DNA of 7,908 bases from Bacteriovoracaceae bacterium. Lineage in GTDB: Bacteria; Bdellovibrionota; Bacteriovoracia; Bacteriovoracales; Bacteriovoracaceae. Within the stretch, counting starts at the first letter, position 1, and every line of letters starts with the position of its first letter. This document shows, in pieces, positions 1-5,886 of the stretch. The DNA lies in assembly GCA_023954595.1 (NCBI GenBank), contig JAGSHJ010000132.1, positions 1-7,908 of the forward strand, in the 5' to 3' direction. The notes below the pieces were generated by a model, which saw nothing but the letters and a program-made list of their open reading frames with translations, did not search any database and had not been told where the DNA came from. The position numbers and the translations under genes are program-made.

Positions 1-536
1 ATGCTAGTGAATCCGTGTTTTGGTCCTTCAATATAATACATCCCAGTTCCCATAATCGTAACTAGAGTCAAAACAAAAAGTATAAAAACAACGATTTTTG
101 CACGAGACGCTATAAGGGCTCTTTTCAATTGGGTACCAGCTGTTGTGTAGTGGCTAAGTTTTAGAACACGAAAAATCCTTAACAGTCTCAGTGCCCTTAT
201 AATAATAAATGCCTGTGCACCAGGTATCAGAGTTGCGAGGTAGGTTGGAAGTACGGAAATAACATCAATGATGCCATAGAAGCTTAAAAGGTATTTTTTC
301 TTACTAGGTGTTGAATACAGCCTAAGTGCGAGCTCTAATGTGAATACACCTGTAAAAAACCATTCAAGGTAATAAAAGATGTCTTTGTAGGGAACCCAGT
401 ATGTTTGAACCGTTTCCAGCATAATGGTAAAAATACTCAGAATCACCAAAACGATCAAACATATGTCAAACGCCTTACCTTTTGGCGTGTCATGCTCGAA
501 TATAATTTTGTATAATTTTTGCTTTAAATTTCCCAT
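1..536 (-). CDS. Voltage-gated-type ion channel (potassium channel family), N-terminal part, cut by window edge
   Basis: This is an inner-membrane cation channel of the six-transmembrane voltage-gated superfamily, probably K+ selective. It reads right to left from ATG at 534-536, and 178 whole codons are visible before the window ends. Hydrophobic segments fit S1 (about residues 23-42), S2 (54-73), S3 (84-102), S4 (112-127) and S5 (147-166). S4 is the decisive feature: Arg114, Arg117, Arg120, Arg123 and Lys126 occur at every third position within RALRLLRIFRVLK, the classic voltage-sensor pattern. The visible part stops at GPKHGFTS, just where the pore helix and selectivity filter (TVGYGD in K+ channels) should follow, so ion selectivity is inferred and not seen. 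The start lies 38 bases downstream of the M48 peptidase stop on the same strand, so the two may be cotranscribed. No good Shine-Dalgarno sequence precedes the ATG. A Na+ or non-selective channel of the same fold is the main alternative. Confidence 0.88.
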   Translation of the reverse strand, partial: MGNLKQKLYKIIFEHDTPKGKAFDICLIVLVILSIFTIMLETVQTYWVPYKDIFYYLEWFFTGVFTLELALRLYSTPSKKKYLLSFYGIIDVISVLPTYLATLIPGAQAFIIIRALRLLRIFRVLKLSHYTTAGTQLKRALIASRAKIVVFILFVLTLVTIMGTGMYYIEGPKHGFTS

Positions 537-574
537 TGTTTAGGAACATTGCATTAGTGATGTATGAAAGTCAA

Positions 575-1408
575 TTATCCATTTTTAGAATTCAGGAATC
601 TCTTAATTTCATCCGAGAATCTTCTAGTGGAGATGATTGTGTTTTTGACGAGTTCATAGCCACATTTCTTTATGTGCTCTTGTAGTAGGGTTGCTCTGAT
701 GCCATGTGATGGATGGGAGCCTTTAGGCCTTCTATTTCTACGTTTATCCACAATCGTTTTTACCTCCAATAGGTGATCGAGTGTAGCTTGGGGATTGTAT
801 CCAGCATTTGTCATGAGTTTTAGCCCTGTAAGGTCCGCTTCTACTTCATGTTGGCGTTTAATTCTATTTAATAAGCTTCTATCCCCAGAGGGTGCTCTTC
901 CGTTTAGGTCTTCAATTAGTCGGGCGTGGTGTCGCAAAGTGTAATGGGCAATCTCATGTGCTAGGACGGCGGCCATAGCATCCTCACTTTTGGCCCTAAG
1001 TGGTAGGGAGGAAGGTACAATAAGATACTTGCCAGCAACTACTCTTGCTACAGGTGGTGTATCAGCTTTGGAGCATAAGAGAACCGTTTCAAGTCTATTT
1101 GGCCCCTTCTGGAGAAATGATAAATTCGATTCTTTAAAAATCTTATCTACTACTACTTGAACGTGGGCCTTGGTCATAGGGCATGCGCTCATTGAGGGGA
1201 TGTACTTTCTTTGTGCTTGTGCCGCTCTGTATTTTAATTTGTCGAGTGTTGAGGATTTAAAACTCTTGTTATCAACAAATAGAGGTACTCCATTTTCAAC
1301 GAGTTTAGGTGCGGCATTTTTTAAACTGAAAGAGCATGTGGCAGATACTGTGTTTGTTATAAGTAGTAGGGCGATACCGTATTGTAAAAATAATTTAATA
1401 TTTTGCAT
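575..1408 (-). CDS. Secreted M48-family zinc metallopeptidase
   Basis: This is a zinc-dependent endopeptidase of family M48 (the BepA/LoiP/Oma1-like soluble branch), predicted to act outside the cytoplasm. Residues 1-23 form a Sec signal peptide: a lysine, a hydrophobic core (ALLLI) and a likely cleavage after VSA. The metal site is HEIAH at 151-155 (His151, Glu152, His155), and the third ligand is most likely Glu188 in HEVEAD. The family's downstream His-Pro element appears as SHPSHGIRATLL at 231-242. Cys25, Cys76, Cys112 and Cys249 could form disulfides, consistent with export. At 277 residues it is a compact M48 protein with no TPR region like that of BepA. Related proteins degrade or help fold outer-membrane proteins, but no substrate can be read here. 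It is divergent from the DNA glycosylase and upstream of the ion channel. Cys25 is not in a lipobox, so I do not call it a lipoprotein. Confidence 0.93.
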   Translation of the reverse strand: MQNIKLFLQYGIALLLITNTVSATCSFSLKNAAPKLVENGVPLFVDNKSFKSSTLDKLKYRAAQAQRKYIPSMSACPMTKAHVQVVVDKIFKESNLSFLQKGPNRLETVLLCSKADTPPVARVVAGKYLIVPSSLPLRAKSEDAMAAVLAHEIAHYTLRHHARLIEDLNGRAPSGDRSLLNRIKRQHEVEADLTGLKLMTNAGYNPQATLDHLLEVKTIVDKRRNRRPKGSHPSHGIRATLLQEHIKKCGYELVKNTIISTRRFSDEIKRFLNSKNG

Positions 1409-1507
1409 GAACCTAGTAGGCCATGCTCAATATTCATTTTCAATACCGATTATTACTCAACTACTTTTGATTTCTACAGAATGCCTATTAAGCGCTATGC
1501 TAGAAGC

Positions 1508-2119
1508 ATGAGTCAGAAACTAAAGAGAAGTTTTTTTCAAAATGGATCAGTCGAGAATTTAGCTCCTCGCTTATTAGGTAAGATCCTCTATACACAAATT
1601 GGCAATGAAATTTGTGCTGGCAAAATTATAGAAGTAGAGGCCTATTGTGGAAGAAGAGATAAAGCGTGCCATGCTTTCTTTAAAAAGACTGAGCGTAATA
1701 AAATCATGTTCACAGATGGCGGCGTGTTCTATGTCTATTTATGTTACGGAATACATAAGCTTTTAAATATTGTCACAGGCCCTCCAGACGATCCAAGCGG
1801 AATAATGATTAGAAGTATAGAACCAATTGTAGGCATTGATACTATGATGTTTCGAAGAAACGTAGATAGACTTACACCTAACATGACAAATGGACCTGGA
1901 AAGCTATCTCAGGCCTTGGGAATTGAGCTTTCCCACTATGGTGAAGGTATTGATGGTGACACTATTTGGATCGAGCATGGTGAGCGTGTTAAAGAGCATG
2001 AGATTCTTGTGGGGAAACGTATAGGTATTGATTATGCAGGTGAGGACAAGAATCTACCTTGGCGCTTTGCCTTGGATTCTAAATTTGTAGGTTATAAGAA
2101 ACTTTTAACCAACAGATAA
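1508..2119 (+). CDS. 3-methyladenine DNA glycosylase, AAG/MPG family
   Basis: This is a monofunctional base-excision-repair glycosylase that removes alkylated purines such as 3-methyladenine, and in this family also hypoxanthine, by flipping the base and activating water. With the start at 1508 the protein has 203 residues, the usual size for bacterial members. Aligned by eye to human AAG: catalytic Glu125 is Glu44 (in EVEAY), Tyr127 is Tyr46, His136 is His55, Tyr159 is Tyr77, the DNA-intercalating Tyr162 is Tyr80 (in YVYLCYG), Asn169 is Asn87 and Arg182 is Arg102 (in IRSIEP). The NGPGKLSQALGI block at 128-139 is also typical. The frame is open further upstream with ATGs at 1403 and 1481. I prefer 1508 because homology starts with the FF-x6-LAPRLLGK segment just after it and because 1403 would overlap the start of the divergent peptidase gene. 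No strong ribosome binding site supports any of the three. The 3' end overlaps the convergent ZIP gene by 15 bases. Confidence 0.92.
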   Translation: MSQKLKRSFFQNGSVENLAPRLLGKILYTQIGNEICAGKIIEVEAYCGRRDKACHAFFKKTERNKIMFTDGGVFYVYLCYGIHKLLNIVTGPPDDPSGIMIRSIEPIVGIDTMMFRRNVDRLTPNMTNGPGKLSQALGIELSHYGEGIDGDTIWIEHGERVKEHEILVGKRIGIDYAGEDKNLPWRFALDSKFVGYKKLLTNR

Positions 2120-2875
2120 GGCTGTATCTAAATACATCATTAAAGCAAAGCCCAGCATCAGCCCAATTGTGGCGTACTCAGCACTTTCTTTTCTATGTGA
2201 TTCAGGAATGATCTCTTCACTTATTACATAAAGCATTGCCCCAGCGGAAAAAGCTAGTGCCCATGGAAGTGCTTCTTTCATCACTGAAGTAGCAAAGTAT
2301 CCACTTAAGGCCGCAATACCTTCAACAAGTCCACTTAAAAAAGCCACTCCAATTGCAGTTGGTATTTTATATCCAATAGAAGTTAATGCCACGGCCACAA
2401 CAAAACCCTCAGGAGCATCTTGCAGAGCTATACCGAGCATAATAGGGTAGGCCAATGCTGGATTCTCACTACCCGCACCACTGCCAACAGCAAGCCCTTC
2501 AGGCAAGTTATGTAAGGTAATAGCGAATACAAATAACCAAATCTTTTTAAACTCTATTGCTTTCTCTGTTCCTTCTCTGCCTGTAGCAAAATGTTCGTGT
2601 GGAACTACGTGGTTTAAAATTTTTAATAGTGCACCGCCTAAAAGGAAGGACAAACATATGAGAGCTGTCATTGTTCCTGATGTCTTTGGGCTGTTCACTA
2701 TTTCAATAGAAGGAAGTAGCAAAGAGAAACAAGTCGCTGCCAACATGACGCCAGCACTAAAGCCTGTAGTGGCATTTTGAAACTTTTTAGGTGCCCTGCT
2801 GAAAACGATTGCAGGAAGTGCTCCAATCGTGGTTGACAGTGAGGTCGTAAGAAAGGCCAGTAGTGCGTAATTCAT
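2105..2875 (-). CDS. ZIP-family divalent metal transporter, GufA branch
   Basis: This is an inner-membrane transporter that probably imports Zn2+ and perhaps Fe2+, Mn2+ or Cd2+. The 256 residues give about eight hydrophobic segments, the ZIP layout. The metal-binding helices are clear: TM4 has HNLPEG (His122, Asn123, Glu126) and TM5 has QDAPEG (Gln152, Asp153, Glu156). Glu185 in TM6 (LVEG) and AGAMLYVISEEIIPESH at 211-227 match the family's TM6 and TM7. Gln-Asp in TM5, where ZupT has His-Asn, is the pattern of the GufA branch, which includes the structurally studied Bordetella BbZIP. The TM3-TM4 loop carries a short His-bearing stretch (PHEH, 92-95) that could bind metal. The start at 2875 fits the family N-terminus but has no visible Shine-Dalgarno sequence, only AT-rich DNA. 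The gene is convergent with the glycosylase and divergent from the LapA-domain gene. The actual substrate cannot be read from the sequence. Confidence 0.93.
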   Translation of the reverse strand: MNYALLAFLTTSLSTTIGALPAIVFSRAPKKFQNATTGFSAGVMLAATCFSLLLPSIEIVNSPKTSGTMTALICLSFLLGGALLKILNHVVPHEHFATGREGTEKAIEFKKIWLFVFAITLHNLPEGLAVGSGAGSENPALAYPIMLGIALQDAPEGFVVAVALTSIGYKIPTAIGVAFLSGLVEGIAALSGYFATSVMKEALPWALAFSAGAMLYVISEEIIPESHRKESAEYATIGLMLGFALMMYLDTALSVG

Positions 2876-2978
2876 ATATTAAAATTTATATCAAAAAATG
2901 TAGTTGTTAAAGCTCATGTATAAAGAATTTCAGGCCGCTGCATTTGCTTGGAAAGCTCACTATTGAGAGCATTGAGTT

Positions 2979-3254
2979 ATGAGGAATACACTTAAAAATA
3001 AATACTTCTACATATCCATCTTCTTACTGCTTGTTCTGGTCTTTATGCTTCAGAACAATCGCCCAGTACAAATAGACTTCTTCTTCTGGAATATAACCAG
3101 TGCAAATCTACTTGTACTGCTAACCACCTTTTTTGTATTGGGTGGGGTATTTGGCTATTTCGGACACCAAATTTATAGATTAAGAAAGAAAAGATCTCCC
3201 AAACAAACACGTCGTGATGCCATGCAGGGAAGTCAGTACAATCCTGTTCATTAA
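2979..3254 (+). CDS. LapA-domain (DUF1049) small inner-membrane protein
   Basis: This small membrane protein resembles the N-terminal part of LapA (YciS), which in E. coli helps coordinate lipopolysaccharide synthesis and assembly. The 91 residues show transmembrane helix 1 (about 9-25), a short external segment with QNNRPVQIDFFFWNI (25-39) matching the domain's 'QNs-pV-v-F-fw' signature, helix 2 (about 43-63, with a Gly-rich LGGVFGYFG end), then a basic tail (RLRKKRS and beyond) expected in the cytoplasm. It lacks a long coiled-coil region after the second helix and is therefore at the short end for the family. The HAD hydrolase gene follows after 52 bases on the same strand and may share its transcript. 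The start has only a weak purine stretch upstream. The LPS role is inferred from the domain alone; many short LapA-domain proteins have no known function. Confidence 0.75.
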   Translation: MRNTLKNKYFYISIFLLLVLVFMLQNNRPVQIDFFFWNITSANLLVLLTTFFVLGGVFGYFGHQIYRLRKKRSPKQTRRDAMQGSQYNPVH

Positions 3255-3292
3255 ATTATTGGAAAATAAATGGTCTCGTGCAAGTATTAGCT

Positions 3293-3298
3293 AGGGAG
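3293..3298 (+). promoter_or_regulatory. Ribosome binding site for the HAD hydrolase gene
   Basis: AGGGAG lies 8 bases before the ATG at 3307, a good Shine-Dalgarno match and spacing. It fixes that start and is stronger than the site before the upstream LapA-domain gene. Confidence 0.75.
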
Positions 3299-3306
3299 AT
3301 CATTTT

Positions 3307-3951
3307 ATGGAAGCTCAGCAATTTAATGAGTTATGCAAGAACTACGATAATATTATTTTCGACTTTGGTGGAATCTTTGTTGATATCGACTATCGAGCAA
3401 CAGTTGACGCACTCCAAGAGCTAACAACTAAAGCTAATGTGTCCGAGTTTTATAGTAAAAAAGAACAGATCGAGATTTTTGATCTACTAGAAACTGGGCA
3501 AATTGATGAAGATCAGTTTGTTGAACAGTTAGGGAGTCTTTTAAAGATTGATCCATCTGCACGCTCAAAGGTTGTTGCTGCTTGGAATTCTATGCTTAAA
3601 AAAATTCATCCTCAGAGAGTTTCCTTTCTAAGAGAATTTTCAAAACAAAAACGTGTGTTCATGCTCAGTAATATTAATATTATTCACGAGAGCTTTCTTG
3701 AGAAAATGATCAGTGAAGATAAAGATATTCAGGACTTCTATTCATTATTTGAATATGTTTATTTCAGTCATAAAATCCAAATGAGAAAACCACATGTTGA
3801 GACCTTCAAGCATGTTCTTACCCAACAGAATTTGGATCCTAAAAAGACATTATTCATCGATGATTCAGCTCAACACGTCAGTGCATGTGCTAAGCTGGGA
3901 GTGAAGTCTATTCTTTTAGAACCAGCGAATAGCTTTATTGCCTCATTTTAA
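3307..3951 (+). CDS. HAD-superfamily hydrolase, YihX-like
   Basis: This is a probable cytoplasmic phosphatase of the haloacid dehalogenase superfamily. Motif I is FDFGGIFVDID at 18-28 with Asp19 as expected nucleophile. Motif II is Ser121 in MLSNIN, motif III is Lys161 in MRKP, and motif IV is the Asp185-Asp186 pair in LFIDDS. The helical cap sits between motifs I and II (about 30-100), as in subfamily IA. The FDxGxxxVDIDY start, the LSN motif and the S-x-(D/K)-(I/L)-x-MRKP segment resemble E. coli YihX, an alpha-glucose-1-phosphate phosphatase. As in that group, the second Asp of the usual DxD is replaced by Gly (Gly21), so the general acid must come from elsewhere or activity may differ. 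The 214-residue length is normal. Its stop codon shares the TTAA at 3948-3951 with the stop of the convergent small gene. The substrate is not determined. Confidence 0.9.
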   Translation: MEAQQFNELCKNYDNIIFDFGGIFVDIDYRATVDALQELTTKANVSEFYSKKEQIEIFDLLETGQIDEDQFVEQLGSLLKIDPSARSKVVAAWNSMLKKIHPQRVSFLREFSKQKRVFMLSNINIIHESFLEKMISEDKDIQDFYSLFEYVYFSHKIQMRKPHVETFKHVLTQQNLDPKKTLFIDDSAQHVSACAKLGVKSILLEPANSFIASF

Positions 3952-4277
3952 GCATAAGGCATGCTTTCAAGGTCATCAAGATATCGCTCCACACTTATTA
4001 GGCTATCATAGAGAGTCAGAAGTTTAATGTTCTTCTTGGCCTCTGTGAGGTTAACGAGCTCATCCATTTGCTGGTGGATTAAGTCAATAGAGTCATTAAT
4101 TCTAAAGGTCTCGTATGCAAGTTCTCTCTCGTGAAAGGTGAACTGTGGAGGCTGGATGTTTAAGTCTCTAATTCTAATTTCGATCCTTTCAAGTAATTCC
4201 CTGTTTTTGGCCTCCAATTGATTATTCTTTGAAACAATATCGTCATTCTCAAAAGACTTATTATCAATGTACTCCAT
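3948..4277 (-). CDS. Uncharacterised small helical protein, probable coiled coil
   Basis: I do not recognise this 109-residue protein. It has no signal peptide, membrane segment or cysteine. Residues about 10-40 (SKNNQLEAKNRELLERIEIRIRDL) look like an amphipathic helix with heptad-like Leu/Ile spacing. A Pro-Pro break (QPPQFTF, 42-48) separates it from a second charged helical stretch (about 50-105, through LAYETFRI, LIHQQMDEL and YLDDLES). The layout suggests two helices that could form a hairpin or oligomerise. It reads as a real gene because GAGGAG at 4285-4290 sits 7 bases before its ATG and because it follows the GT2-like gene on the same strand after only 24 bases, implying cotranscription. 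Its stop shares the TTAA at 3948-3951 with the convergent HAD gene. A role as partner of the membrane GT2-like protein is inferred from position only. Confidence 0.72.
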   Translation of the reverse strand: MEYIDNKSFENDDIVSKNNQLEAKNRELLERIEIRIRDLNIQPPQFTFHERELAYETFRINDSIDLIHQQMDELVNLTEAKKNIKLLTLYDSLISVERYLDDLESMPYA

Positions 4278-4284
4278 TGGGTGG

Positions 4285-4290
4285 CTCCTC
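4285..4290 (-). promoter_or_regulatory. Ribosome binding site of the small coiled-coil gene
   Basis: On the minus strand this reads GAGGAG, 7 bases before the ATG at 4275-4277. It lies within the 24-base gap after the GT2-like gene's stop. A site this strong argues that the 109-residue frame is a translated gene. Confidence 0.75.
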
Positions 4291-4301
4291 TTATGTTTTT
4301 G

Positions 4302-5795
4302 TTAACCTGGTTTTGCAAAGGCATCAGTTTTATTTTGAATTATATCTAAATTGTAATGCTCGTTTTCACTTCGAGAAAGAAGTGCGCCAACTATTATAAA
4401 TACCGCAGTGAATGCCGGGGTTAGCCCCGCGATATCCTGTGAAGTGTGCATTAGTTTATAGGAGATCAAGACCGCACAAATTAATAAAATCGTGTAAGAC
4501 AATAATTGGAATGAGCGCAGGATCAGTATTGAGCGTAGTTTGGTATTGAGAGCTAATAATAAAGAAGACTCAAAGTAGCATGCCAAGTTTGTGAAAAATA
4601 GGCCGAAGATGTGAGGGGTCTTCACACTCATGCTTAGTTTTTGTAATAAAAAAAGTATATGAAAGTAGAAAGAGCCTATAATTGTAGCTCCCGCTATGAA
4701 TGAGCTTCCCTCTGGAATTGTAATTGGTATTTCTGGGTAAAAAAGCTTTGCTGCCTTTAATGTGAACAAAGACAGTGGGACTATGAGAAAGTTTTGCCAA
4801 GAACTCATCTGTAAGAATAAAACTAAGCTTTGTTGTTTAGTAAGACCCTTAAAGTCTCTAAGGCTTAGTGACCAAAACATAGATCGCAAGCGGATGTAGT
4901 TTCTTATTTTTATTTTGTATGGGCCATTAAAGATCGATGTAACATTGGTCATTTGGGTGTGAATGTTTTTACCAATATGACCGGCCGACTGTAGTCTCAT
5001 TCCAGTTTTTAATTCGCACGCCTTATTTGATTCAACCCAGCCAGCGATTTCAAGTAGGGCACTCTTATCAATTAAGGTTAATTCACCGTTTAACAAAGCA
5101 ATGTCGTGATCGGTTCCCGCTTGAGCATATGCTTGATCCAGGTAGACGTCTTGAAGTTTAGAGTCCGAATTATATCTTTGACCCACTATTGGTGCTAGAG
5201 CGAATTGTACAAATTTATGGTCTGTATCCAGAATCGTCTCTACGCCCTTTGACAGTACATGTGATTGAACCTCTCTTGCTGGTTCAACAATGAATACGTA
5301 CTGGGCATCCTTATGTGTAGAAGCTAGAGCAATATTGAGTAGCTTTCCTTTATTAGTGGAACGTGAATTTATAAAATTTATCTTTATGGTGTTTGAAAGT
5401 CTTTTAAGCTTCGGGGATAGAGTGTTTGAGCTATCATCTCCCACCAATACAATTTCATAGTTTTTATAATTTAAGGCCAGGACGCTGGTTAACGTCGATA
5501 ACACTTCATCTTCGTAGTGATTCATTAGAGGAATATGAACAGTAACAAGAGGACCTGTCGTATTTTCTCTGGGAACAAGACAGAGCTTAGACAAGCTTTT
5601 AACTTCGGGGATTAGTTTGAAACGAGCGAGAAAAACGAGGGAAGCATATAGAAGATTGGCCCCAAGAATAACCGTTATTGCTTGCTGATCTTTTAGTGCC
5701 CAACAAGTCCAACATATAACACATATGCTAAATACATATTTTAATCGCGCGTCGCGTAGGCTGATACTTGTGCTAGGCTGATTTGCAGTTTTCAT
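4302..5795 (-). CDS. Membrane-bound GT2-fold protein with degenerate catalytic motifs (possible pseudo-glycosyltransferase)
   Basis: The 497-residue protein has the layout of a processive family 2 glycosyltransferase: two N-terminal membrane helices (about 20-36 and 40-57), a cytosolic GT-A domain (about 82-310) and about five C-terminal helices (about 322-345, 366-386, 396-417, 425-447, 458-475). The start of the GT-A domain is intact: VTVHIPLMN (84-92), a nucleotide-binding DD pair at 120-121 (VGDDSS) and NKGKLLNIAL at 148-157, like the usual 'KAxALNxAL'. Later motifs are altered. The DxD site reads IVEPARE at 169-175 (Glu171, Ala173), the ED of the catalytic base reads Glu261-Leu262 in ELKTGMRLQSAG, and QxxRW reads R-S-M-F-W at 304-308. 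It may therefore have lost glycosyl transfer or use a changed mechanism. It is 91 bases after dacB on the same strand and 24 bases before a small coiled-coil gene. A divergent but active synthase is the alternative. Confidence 0.85.
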   Translation of the reverse strand: MKTANQPSTSISLRDARLKYVFSICVICWTCWALKDQQAITVILGANLLYASLVFLARFKLIPEVKSLSKLCLVPRENTTGPLVTVHIPLMNHYEDEVLSTLTSVLALNYKNYEIVLVGDDSSNTLSPKLKRLSNTIKINFINSRSTNKGKLLNIALASTHKDAQYVFIVEPAREVQSHVLSKGVETILDTDHKFVQFALAPIVGQRYNSDSKLQDVYLDQAYAQAGTDHDIALLNGELTLIDKSALLEIAGWVESNKACELKTGMRLQSAGHIGKNIHTQMTNVTSIFNGPYKIKIRNYIRLRSMFWSLSLRDFKGLTKQQSLVLFLQMSSWQNFLIVPLSLFTLKAAKLFYPEIPITIPEGSSFIAGATIIGSFYFHILFLLQKLSMSVKTPHIFGLFFTNLACYFESSLLLALNTKLRSILILRSFQLLSYTILLICAVLISYKLMHTSQDIAGLTPAFTAVFIIVGALLSRSENEHYNLDIIQNKTDAFAKPG

Positions 5796-5849
5796 ATGGT
5801 TGCTCTTCTCTTAGGCCATAGTGGTTGAAACTAAAGCTTGAGTAGTGCA

Positions 5850-5876
5850 ATACTAGCGCCTATGCAGTCGTGTAAA
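5850..5876 (-). promoter_or_regulatory. Possible sigma-70-like promoter before the GT2-like gene
   Basis: In the 91-base gap after dacB, the minus strand shows TTTACA (5871-5876) and TAGTAT (5850-5855) separated by 15 bases, about 55 bases before the GT2-like start. The hexamers are fair but the spacing is short. It could allow expression separately from dacB, and is only suggestive. I see no terminator hairpin in the gap. Confidence 0.22.
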
Positions 5877-5886
5877 GCTGGATGAT

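Noticed and set aside
1331..1408. Lipoprotein signal in the M48 peptidase (Cys25 after the hydrophobic core)
   Set aside because: The residues before Cys25 (Ser-Ala-Thr) do not form a lipobox; an ordinary Sec cleavage after Ala23 fits better.
1170..1511. Plus-strand open frame of 113 codons
   Set aside because: It lies mostly antisense to the M48 peptidase gene, which has clear zinc-site motifs, and its translation shows no recognisable domain. It is a shadow frame.
2885..2893. Extended -10-like TGATATAAA on the minus strand before the ZIP gene
   Set aside because: The surrounding DNA is A/T-rich, no good -35 lies at proper spacing, and it is only nine bases from the start codon.
4570..4800. 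Minus-strand open frame of 76 codons
   Set aside because: It is wholly inside the GT2-like gene in another frame of the same strand and has no domain signature.
4302..5795. Calling the GT2-like gene a cellulose or hyaluronan synthase
   Set aside because: The overall layout is similar, but the DxD, ED and QxxRW motifs needed for such activity are not intact and no PilZ domain or partner synthase genes are present.
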